From the NCBI RefSeq assembly GCF_032118995.1, contig NC_092669.1:4401501-4465500 (forward strand): 64,000 nt of DNA. Direction: 5' to 3'. This DNA comes from Asterias amurensis. Its lineage: Eukaryota > Echinodermata > Asteroidea > Forcipulatida > Asteriidae. The notes under the pieces are model-generated. The model saw only the letters and a program-made list of their open reading frames with translations. It searched no databases and was not told where the DNA came from. Made by a program: the position numbers and the translations under genes. Shown here in pieces: positions 1-8,700 of this stretch. Each line of letters opens with the position of its first letter. Positions within the stretch are counted from its first letter, which is position 1.

Positions 1-182
1 TTTGTCTCATGAGACCAATATTATTTTCATGACATTGTTTTACTCATTACCCAAAAACTACAGCACCTCAGCATGTAATATTTTCAGGGAAGCTTTCTAC
101 AAACTGTGTAAGTTTAGTGTAAATCTGTGGACATTGTGTTTTTTGTCCTACAAAAAGTACATGGACACCCTTTAAAGTGCCA
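1..182 (-). repeat. Partial MITE, 'TACTTTTTCAAAATGTCCAC' family
   Basis: Right part of a short repeat whose end reads aaaagtacatggacaccc then TTTAAAG. The same terminal sequence in reverse orientation (gggtactttttcaaaatg) starts at 23072 and recurs near 22195. The motif gtctcatgagacc near the window start also occurs near 23231, in the other copy. The left end lies outside the window. Confidence 0.6.
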
Positions 183-184
183 TT

Positions 185-292
185 GCTCAGGGGGCATAAG
201 TGTCATGACCGGGATTCAAACCCACACTCTAATGCTGACAATACCAAAGCTTGGCTCCAGTGAATTACACCATTCGGCCACGAAACACAAAA
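185..292 (-). repeat. tRNA-derived SINE head fragment
   Basis: On the minus strand this carries a box-B/T-arm like GGGTTTGAATCCCGG followed by the tail start (catgacacttatg), preceded by a degraded box-A region (gtggccgaatgg). It is the same SINE family as the full copy at 55845-56195. Confidence 0.6.
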
Positions 293-527
293 CCATGATT
301 ACGTGGTCGACATGATCAACCATGCTCGATTCTAAAGAGTGATGACAAGGTTTTTTTTGTGATGAAACAAACGTAAAGAATGAGAATGTTAACAAAAATA
401 AAATAAAAACAGAGTCAAAACAATTACCTTTTCATTCTAGATTAAACATGTTGAAACAAAATCAGGAAAAGTCGGTTAAACATCAATTCAATTTTACAAA
501 TTAAAAACAATTATGTTCTTGTTTAAA

Positions 528-908
528 TTAAGGGAAGGTACACCTTTGGTAATTGTCAAAGACCAGTATTCTCACTTGATGTATCCCATCATATGCATAA
601 AATAACAAGCCTGTGAAAATTTGGGCTCAATAGGTCATCGAAGTTGCGAGAAAATGATGAAAGAAAAAACACTCTTGTTGGACGAATTGGTGTGCTCTCA
701 GATAGGAATAAAAGACTTCTAGCTACATGTAGAAGTCTTTTATTATTTTAGTGAGAAATTTCCTATTTCTCAAAAACTACATAACTTCAGAGGGAGTCGT
801 TTCGCACAATGTTTTATACTACCAACAGCTCTCCAATGCTTGTTACCTAGTCAGTTTTTAAGTTAATATTTGTTTTGAGTAATTACCAAACGTGTACCTT
901 CCCTTTAA
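528..908 (+). mobile_element. TTAA-flanked MITE, 'AAGGGAAGGTACAC' subfamily
   Basis: Terminal inverted repeats AGGGAAGGTACAC...GTGTACCTTCCCT are bounded by TTAA at 528-531 and 905-908. The interior (caaagaccagtattctcac, cctgtgaaaatttgggctc, gagggagtcgtttcgcac) is homologous to the abundant MITE-1 family of this window. The right TTAA is also the left TTAA of the next element. Confidence 0.8.
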
Positions 909-1274
909 AGCCATTGGACACTTTCAGAACAGAAAAATAAAAAGGTTCACAGATTTACAAATAACACAGGGTTTACAGAAGGTAATGGTGAAAGACTTCT
1001 CTTGAAATATTATTCCATGAAATGCTTTACTTTTTGAGAAAACATTAAAACAATTATCAATTCTCGATATATCGAGAATTACGGATTAATTTTAAACACA
1101 TGTCATGACACGCCGAAATGCGCAGAAAGCAAGGGTGGGTTTTCCCATTATTTTCTCCCGACTCCGATGACCGATTAAACCTAAATTTTCACAGGTTTGT
1201 TATTTTGTATGTTGTGATGCGCGAAGTGTGGGCCTTGGACAATACTGTTTAACGATAGTGTCCTATGGCTTTAA
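905..1274 (-). mobile_element. TTAA-flanked MITE-2 ('AAGCCATTGGACACTTTC')
   Basis: Full-length copy with ends AAGCCATTGGACACTTTC and its complement, bounded by TTAA at 905-908 and 1271-1274. The centre holds the palindrome attctcgatatatcgagaat. Other copies are at 3748, 19939 and 23722. Confidence 0.8.
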
Positions 1275-1483
1275 ACAAATGATATTGATGGTCTTGCTAC
1301 GAATACAACCCTGGTCCTCATGATCTACATGCTAGGGTTAGGGTTAGTTTTGTTGGTTTTTTTTGCAAGTCGCCAGACACACGTTCACGAGGCCTGAAGG
1401 CCACTTCAAGGTGTGGGCTACAATTATATTTTTTTCCAAAGGCCGTTGCCACCTACTCCTAGGGCTGAAACAGGGTTACCCCT

Positions 1484-1841
1484 TTAAAGGAATACGTTGC
1501 CTTGGATCGGACGCGTTGGTCTATAAAAAGCGTTTAAAACCGTTTGTTATGAAATGCATGGTTAGAAAGATGTTTTAAAAGTAGAATATAATGTAATGAT
1601 CCACACAAGTATCACTCGAAACTGCCAGTTTTCCTTTTACGTCGCGAACTATTGCGGTCGGCCATTTACATGTATGGGAGTCAAAATTCATAAATGGCCG
1701 ATCGTGTTAGTCGAAAGGGTAAAAAGAAAACCACGTATTCTACTTTTACATTATCTTTCTAATCATACACTTTACAACAAACGGTTACAGAATGATTTTC
1801 AAAGACCAACTCGTCCGATCCAAGGCAACGTGTTACTTTAA
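1484..1841 (+). mobile_element. TTAA-flanked MITE-C ('CGTTGCCTTGGATCGG')
   Basis: Inverted termini CGTTGCCTTGGATCGG...CCGATCCAAGGCAACG lie just inside TTAA at 1484-1487 and 1838-1841. The middle has inverted segments around tcggccattta and tgggagtcaaaattcataaa. Partial relatives occur at about 14690-14762 and 57690-57945. Confidence 0.75.
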
Positions 1842-1924
1842 CAGTCCATACGAATGTAGTAGGCTTGGGTATCATTAATCCGAAGTCTGGCCGGTATAGA
1901 GCAGAAAGCAACTACCTCCACAAT

Positions 1925-1997
1925 TTTATGTAGCAAGTGTCACGACCGGGATTCGAACCCACACTCTGCTGATCATAAACACGAGAGCTTGAATCCT
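1925..1997 (-). repeat. tRNA-derived SINE fragment
   Basis: On the plus strand it reads cacgaccgggattcgaaccc, the reverse complement of a box B, followed by acactctgctgatcataaacac. It matches the head of the SINE at 55845-56195 and covers only the anticodon/T-arm part. Confidence 0.6.
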
Positions 1998-2059
1998 AGG
2001 GATACGCTAGTTTGTGCATGGGGAGAACCCATGGTATTCAGATTAATATGGAAGCGTAC

Positions 2060-2205
2060 CTGTCGTTCTGCTCTATTTGATGCACTGTGACGATAAACAA
2101 AAAACAGCATGTCGTCTCTGTGTTCATCAGACGCTGTGAGAAAATGTTGAGCGAAGACTTGAGTCCAGAAGCAGTTCACCTCCATTGGAATGTGCACAAA
2201 CCCAT
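2060..2205 (-). CDS. Unidentified gene, coding exon 2
   Basis: Acceptor AG at 2207-2206 after a T-rich tract; donor GT at 2059-2058 (CAG|GTACGC). The 146 bases read as GFVHIPMEVNCFWTQVF... in the frame set by exon 1. This is the better supported of the two exons. Confidence 0.5.
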
Positions 2206-3090
2206 CTAAACAAAATTATAACAAAATTAAGAATTAATAATTAATGAAGTTTTGCTGTGATTTTTCCCTCCATTTTCTGACTGCACAGAGCTAATTCGCG
2301 TGTGAACAATGGTTAACTAAAGGTTTCGAGACCATTTGCACTCGAAACCCAGGCTGGTCGACCATTGGTTGTGCCTACTCGAACTTGCTCCAAGGCGGCA
2401 ACCTAGAGTCCCATGAAAATTGAGCCACTGGCTCACATTGGCTCATTTTTGACTGAGCGAAAGTCTATACTCATGTGAGCCTTGGCTCATCTCATCTTGA
2501 GCCGATCTTTTGAGCGATTTATGAACATCACATGCAATTCCAAATCAAGGACCAGGGACCATATAAATAAAATGAGTCATAATTTCTTTAATTTTTTTTA
2601 ATTTAAAAAGATGAAACTTGGTTTTATTATTAAAATGCTCAACCACTCAATCACTTTTTTTGCATCTCACTGAGATTCTCACTCAGCATCTTTCAATCCT
2701 CCATCCGAAAGCAGATCTAGTGGTGCTAGTGCCCACTTAAAAAAATATTGACTTCCCCAATGCAAAATAAAGAAAACACACATGCAATTCCAAGCCATGA
2801 TGACCAATAAAAATGAGTCATCGATGATCTTTCATTAGGTCACACATCATCATGCATGCACAGAAAACAACGTAAATTACGTATGCATGCACCACAACAA
2901 ACCACTTGCAAACAGTTCCACCACAAAACACCGAATTCCCACCTCTCGTCATCGTTTGTAAATCTCCTATTGTACCTTCGACTGTCTCTGCGCAGTTCAC
3001 CTTCCCCCTTTCCATTATTATATCGGAGATCATCCGACGAAACGTACTCTCCGCTCGATTGTTTAGCCCCACACCCCCGTTGGCTGCCAT
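2060..3090 (-). CDS. Unidentified protein-coding gene, first two coding exons (5' part)
   Basis: I do not recognise this gene. Exon 1 (3090-2943) starts in a good Kozak context (aacaagATGGCAGCC) and encodes MAANGGVGLNNRAE... ending ...LQTMTR plus one base. It stops at a G|GTGGGA donor. Exon 2 (2205-2060) follows a ttttgtttag acceptor with the matching phase (two bases complete an Asp codon). It encodes GFVHIPMEVNCFWTQVFAQH..., rich in aromatic residues and ending HSASNRAERQ at a CAG|GTACGC donor in phase 0. The matched phase, good splice sites and protein-like composition (FWTQVFAQHF, RDDMLFFVYR) support a real gene. The remaining exons should lie left of the window, because 1-2059 holds only repeats. 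No signal peptide or membrane segment is visible in the 97 or so residues seen. Confidence 0.5.
2943..3090 (-). CDS. Unidentified gene, coding exon 1
   Basis: Starts at ATG 3090-3088 and ends in phase 1 at a GT at 2942-2941. The 49 codons are rich in Arg, Met and Glu (FRRMISDIIMERGK). The start is chosen on its Kozak-like context and on the frame joining exon 2. Confidence 0.45.
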
Positions 3091-3175
3091 CTTGTTTTTT
3101 AATTTATTGTTTTGCAGCTGTCAGAAGTTCATTTGTCAATAGAGGGCGTTATCAACACAACAGCTGCAGAGCCGT

Positions 3176-3307
3176 GCCCTTTTCGAAACCACGGCTTCAG
3201 CCTTGGATGCGACTCAGGCTGGCTTAATAGCCCCGCGGTTGTTTTGAGAATGTGTACGCGCTCAGGGCTTCGGAATCCAAAATCGAAGCCGTGGTTTCGA
3301 AAAGGGC
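3176..3307. mobile_element. Short foldback MITE with GCCCTTTTCGAAACCACGGC ends
   Basis: Near-perfect 23-bp terminal inverted repeats, GCCCTTTTCGAAACCACGGC(TTC) at 3176-3198 and its complement at 3285-3307, enclose a 86-bp spacer. No coding capacity. Confidence 0.75.
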
Positions 3308-3747
3308 CATAAGCTGCAATAAAAAGTTACTGATACTGGAAGAAATACTCAAAAAAACATTTAAAGTCCCAGCCTCTTGAAAACCAATTAAATACATTTT
3401 CAGACCACCACTACACTTTTTGTTTTAAATTCTTGGCAGGTCAGCCGTTTTTTGTGCTAAACCAGTAATATAAGACACCCCTGAAAAAAAGCTAATGTGC
3501 TTTTCCCAACCGACTTGCCACTAGTTTTTATGAGGCCACTCCTCCTAGCTCCACTTCAGACCATCTTGAAAGCCCAAGTGTATCAGATCTCCTTAAAAGT
3601 TAAAACAAAGAACCCCAGGTTGTGATAAACTAATTTAATACACAAAATTATGGGTTAATGATAATTACCTTGGTGTATGAATATTGGTCAAATTAAAGTA
3701 GTGTACACAGAAAGCTAAACTATATAACAACAGTTCGTTGCTTAAAA

Positions 3748-4109
3748 TAAAGCCATTGGACACTTTCGGTAAACAGTAATGTCCAAGGCCCACACTTCAT
3801 GTATCACAACTTCTATATAAAATAACAAACCTGTGAAAATTTAGGCTAAATCAGTCATCGGAGTCGGGAGAAAATCACGAGAAAACCAACCCTTGTTTCC
3901 GCACGTTTCGCCGTGTCATGACATGTGTTTAAAATAAATCCGTAATTCTCGATATCGCAAATTGATATTGTTTTAATGTTTTAAGCAAAGCATTTCATGA
4001 AATAATAATATTTCAAAAGAAGTCTTTCACCATTACCTTCTGTAATCCCTGCAAGTTATTTGTAAATCTTTGAACTTTTAATTTTTTTCTGTACCGAAAG
4101 TGGCTTTAA
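3748..4109 (+). mobile_element. MITE-2 copy
   Basis: Matches the 905-1274 element in opposite orientation: agccattggacactttcggt at the left, ccgaaagtggctttaa at the right, with TTAA at 4106-4109. The left TTAA is degraded to aataaag. Confidence 0.75.
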
Positions 4110-5129
4110 CGTCACACTAGATGATACGCCTGTTCTGCTGCCCCCGTACGGCAAAATAATTATAAGTCAAAGGTCCGAACCTTTAAGTAACTTCTTTTCT
4201 AGTAACTTTTAATAGTAACTATCAAACAAAACAAACACACGACAAGTTACAATTCCTCTTCAAAAAAGGACATTTAATTTTTATAAAAACAAGTCCAACT
4301 GCAATCTTTAAAATTTATACAATACGGAGTAAAGTGTAGACACTTAATATCTATTCAAATATTGCATCTTGAGTAATTTTACATACAGTTTTTTGTTGAA
4401 GACTAAAAATTAAATTTCATCTTCTATGTATATTGTTATTCAGGACCTGATGGGGTACCTTTTTGAAGTTGATTTGTAATATTGATTGAGATTTGGCTTG
4501 AATTTGAGGTTTGATGTAATAAACAAATTCTAAAAAGTGCCACAAAAAAACATTTATTATTTATTAGCAATATTCTACATCAAATATATTATTATCATGT
4601 TATTATTACCTTGTTGAAAAAACAAGCCTGATATAAAGAGAGATACATGTATGAAGGCAATTGTCTCCTGTTGCCCAGATTTTTGCCTTGGTGCCCCTGA
4701 AAATGTTCTATAGAAATCGACAACTTCCTAATAGAGTTGCCCTTTTCTGGATAACAGAATGGCGATATGAACACACGTCACACTTTCATAAAGCTATTAA
4801 AGCTCAAAAGCGGTCAAGCGCAACAAAACTGTTAAAATAAAAGGTTACCATGGTTACCATCCAAAATACGGTATTACAACATGTATTGTCTTTAACTGTT
4901 TTCCTGCAATTTTTTGCTTAATAATATTGATTACCAGTTTTTATAAAGTGCTTTTCACACCCAAAGGGCATCTCTAAGCGCTTCCAACTTTAATGACAGT
5001 AAATTGTTCAGCATATTTTTTCAGCTTTTGAGGAACACTGGCCTAGGCTCCTATTGTCAGACTATTAAATATTTTGTTTACAAAGTTTCGTAAACTGTGG
5101 GTTATAGTCATAGGGCATAGGTCAGGAGG
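4110..5129. other. AT-rich intergenic stretch, nothing recognised
   Basis: Contains A/T-rich sequence downstream of the TMEM183-like stop codon. I see no inverted-repeat element, tRNA or convincing exon. Part of it is presumably the 3' UTR of the minus-strand gene. Several tttatt motifs (AATAAA on the minus strand) lie near 4553-4562, but I cannot choose a cleavage site. Confidence 0.4.
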
Positions 5130-5751
5130 TCAATTGTTTGCGTTCCACATGTTCAACGTCCCATTTGTATGACCTCCGCTCTCCGATTCCAATCTGAAGT
5201 TATCGTTGAAGAGCGGATGCCACCAGGGGTAAACGCGAGCGCAAAGCACGGGATCAAGAATCAAGACCGTTCGGTCGGCTCTCTTGGTGTGAGGCACCGT
5301 CGGCTCCTGAAACTCCAGCTTTAACTTGTTGTACATCATTCCGTAGCTGACGCTGAACGACGCGTTCACCAACTCCTTCCCCATGATCCGTTCGGGCTCC
5401 AGGCGATGGCAAGTCTTACACATGATTTTCAAGATCCATTGATCACGATTAGGGTTCACAAAAATCTCTCGATCACAATCAGAAATCTGACACGTGCGAC
5501 TCATTTCCTGAAACTTCAAGTAGTAGACGTATTTCGAGCCCTTGCGTCGACTGACGTGGTACATGAAAATGAGCCCCGACATTTTCTCCACCGCTTCGTT
5601 GGTGTTTCTCCGCGCGGTGTTGCGGTCGGCGAAAGGCGGGTAGATGAACTGGAGAGAGCGTATAACGAGGGGGCGCAGACCGAACGTTCGCTGGATGCTG
5701 GTGTAGTGAAGCTCCTTGGGGAGACTCTTTGCTGCTTCGGGGCTCCAGTAC
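5130..5751 (-). CDS. TMEM183: TMEM183-like exon 5 (C-terminal)
   Basis: Acceptor tttttctag at 5753-5752; open to TAA at 5132-5130. Encodes RYWSPEAAKSLPKEL..., VIRSLQFIYPPFADR and, near the end, the diagnostic RTVLILDPVLCARVYPWWHP, followed by a short extension absent from vertebrate members. No hydrophobic run long enough for a membrane helix is visible. Confidence 0.9.
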
Positions 5752-8700
5752 CTAGAAAAACGGGAGAGACAATAAAAAACTTACAAAGATCTGTCATTCT
5801 TGTTATAGTAAATTTTATTAGATTACACAAAAGGCGTCATTAGCCTTTTTGAGATTATAAGTTGAACACATAGAGGGCGCACTGGTGAACCTGCTTGCAC
5901 AAATGCGACGGGACCGGAAGAAAACACGCGCGCCGATTTGTACGCGTGTTGTACATGAAGTACACGTTGGAGTTTGTGTTTATTAAACGCTACGCGATAA
6001 ACACACGCTGTGCGATGCTCTTTTGTCTACTTTTGTGCGATGCTCTTTTGAAAATGGCCGCATGCGCGCATGTCGGGCCATGTATAAAGGCCAGTGCGCC
6101 CTCTAGTTCTTATATATAACTCTTAGGTTGCACATTGTAGAAGTGCATTAATTGTTTGGTTTAGGTGTAAACAGACAGGTTTACCCAAACTACTGGTGTT
6201 ATAGTATTGTGTTCCCCATATCTCAAAATGCCTTATGTCCGAGTGGTTTCAGAGCATCGAACTAAAGTTCTGGGCCCAATTTCATAAAGCCTGTAAGGCA
6301 CAAAAACTTGCTTAGTACAAAAAACGATTGCTTAACAAAAATAGGTTACCAGTCAGAACACCATTCAGATACCATTGCTGTGACTAGTACCCCAGTTATT
6401 TGTTGCTTAGCCAAGAAATATACTACAGAGCAGAATTTTCTGCTGAAAAGCTTTATGAAGTTTGGCCCTGGTGGTTAAGTCATCAGAGTGTGGGTTCGAA
6501 TCCCGGTCAGGACACTTGTGTCATTGGGCAAGATGCAATTGCTTTTCTTCACCCAGGGGTATAAAAATGGGTACCTGCGAGGGTAGAGGCTGACATTGTG
6601 TATGAAAAAGCCTTTGGGTTGTATACTCCCCAGGAAGCTGAGAAAGATTAAAGAAATGTTAATGGCCCAATGACCTGCAGCCGATTTCACGAAACACTAG
6701 AATTAATCCTAACTCGAGTTAGGACGAGTAATCCGTCCTAACTTGGGATAGGTTCAATGCGTCCTATTATTTGGATACGGGAGTGAACTCGTCCCAAGTC
6801 CTAAAATTAATCCTAAAGTTAGGAAGAATTTGGTGAAATTGGCAGGGCACTAACGTAAAGTGCCTTTAGACAGTTATTGCGAAATGCGCTAGAAGAAGGT
6901 GGGGTTCTTTTCGGACTGACCTGAAATACAGCTTTCTCCAGAACCCTGCAGTGTTTGTCAAGGCGTACGTGTCACGGCAGAGACATGCAAAGGTTGAGAT
7001 GTCTTCAGGGTAGATAAAGGCGGACACCAGGTACCAGATAACCGTTGGGTAAGCGTTGGCACTTGAAGAGTGACCTCCTGTAACTTGCTCTGCAGCAATT
7101 AAAGAGAGAGAGAGAGAGAGGGAGATGATGAACCTTTCAGATCTCTTGCATTCTAGAGCACGGCCTACCTTCATGGCTCTGCTGTGCTGCCGAATTCTGC
7201 GCTTAAAGACAGTGGACACTATTGGTAATTGTCAAAGACTAGTCTTCACAGTTAGTGTCTCAACATATGCATAAAATAACAAACCTGTGAAAATTTAAGC
7301 TCAATCGGTCGTTGAATTTGCGAGATAACAATGAAAGAAAAAACACCCTTGTCAAACGAAGTTGTGTGCTTCCTGATGCTTGATTTCGAGACCTCAAATT
7401 CTAAACTTGAGGTCGCGAAATCAAATTCGTGGAAAATTACTTCTTTCTTGAAAACTACGTCACTTCAGAGGGAGCTGTTTCTCACAATGTTTTATACCAT
7501 CAACCTCTCCCCATTACTTGTAATCAGAAAGGTTTTATGATGATAATTATTTTGAGTAATGACCAATAGTGTCCACTGCCTTTAAAGGCAGTGGACACTA
7601 TTGGTAACAACTCAAAATAATTTTCAGCATCAAAACTTACTTGGTAACAAGAAACGGCTCCCTCTAAAGTAACGTATTATTTGAGAAAGAGGTAATTTGT
7701 CACTGAAATCTTCATCTTCGATGACCGATTGAGTGAAAATTTCTACAGATTTGTTATTTTCTACATACTGGGATCAGTACTGGTTGGGATACACAAAGTG
7801 AAAATACTGGTCGATGACAATATTTATTACCAAAGGTGTCCAGTGCCTTTAGCCACAGTGATGAGACGTCAGTTAGCATCTTAAACTTTAGATCAATCTC
7901 AAGACTAAACATGACTGCCTCTTACTTACCGACTGGCATGTCTTCCTTCTCCGTCATCTCAGTTAGGTCAGCAACCTCGTTGAAGACGATCTCTTCCTCA
8001 TCATCATCAGAGAACTCTCTCTCAAACCAGTCGTCAATCACATCATCTTGCGAGGTGTTCTTCAAGATTTCACTTGTGCTGTCGACGAGTTTGACTTTAA
8101 AAGAAACAAAGATGGTTACGTTGAAATGTGTCACTTCACAATGCATGTACTTGGGGTTTTGTTTGTTTGTTTTCTCATAATACAAATTTGCCCCAAACGA
8201 GGCTAAAAGCCACGCTTGAAGAGCTCTCTCTCAAACAAGTCATCAATCACATCATCTTGCCAGTTGTCCTTTAAGATTTCACTCGTGCTGTCGACGAGTT
8301 TGACTTTAAAAGAAAACAAAGATTGAAATGTGTCACTTCACAATGTATGTAATTGTTTTTTGTTTTTGTTGTTTATATTGTTTGCCCCAAACGAGGCTAA
8401 AAGCCACCCTTGAAGAACTCTCTCTCAAACCAGTTGTCAATCACTTCACCAGTATCCTTCATGATTTCACTCGTGCTGTCGACGAGTGTGTCTTTAAACC
8501 GAAGGCGGTTACATTGAAATGTGTCACTTCACAGGCCTGGGGTTGATTTCACCTAACTCTTCATAAACTCTTAGGATTAATCTTAGGACTTAGGAAGGAT
8601 TAAGTTCCTTAAACCATAGCAGTTAGGACGGATTGGACCCCCTCCTAATATAGGACGAGTCTCGTTTAAACTCAAGACTTTCTCAAGTGTTTGTGAAAGC

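Noticed and set aside
5516..5830. A minus-strand 104-codon frame overlapping TMEM183-like exon 5
   Set aside because: It is a different frame of the same exon; the frame joined to exon 4 carries the family motifs.
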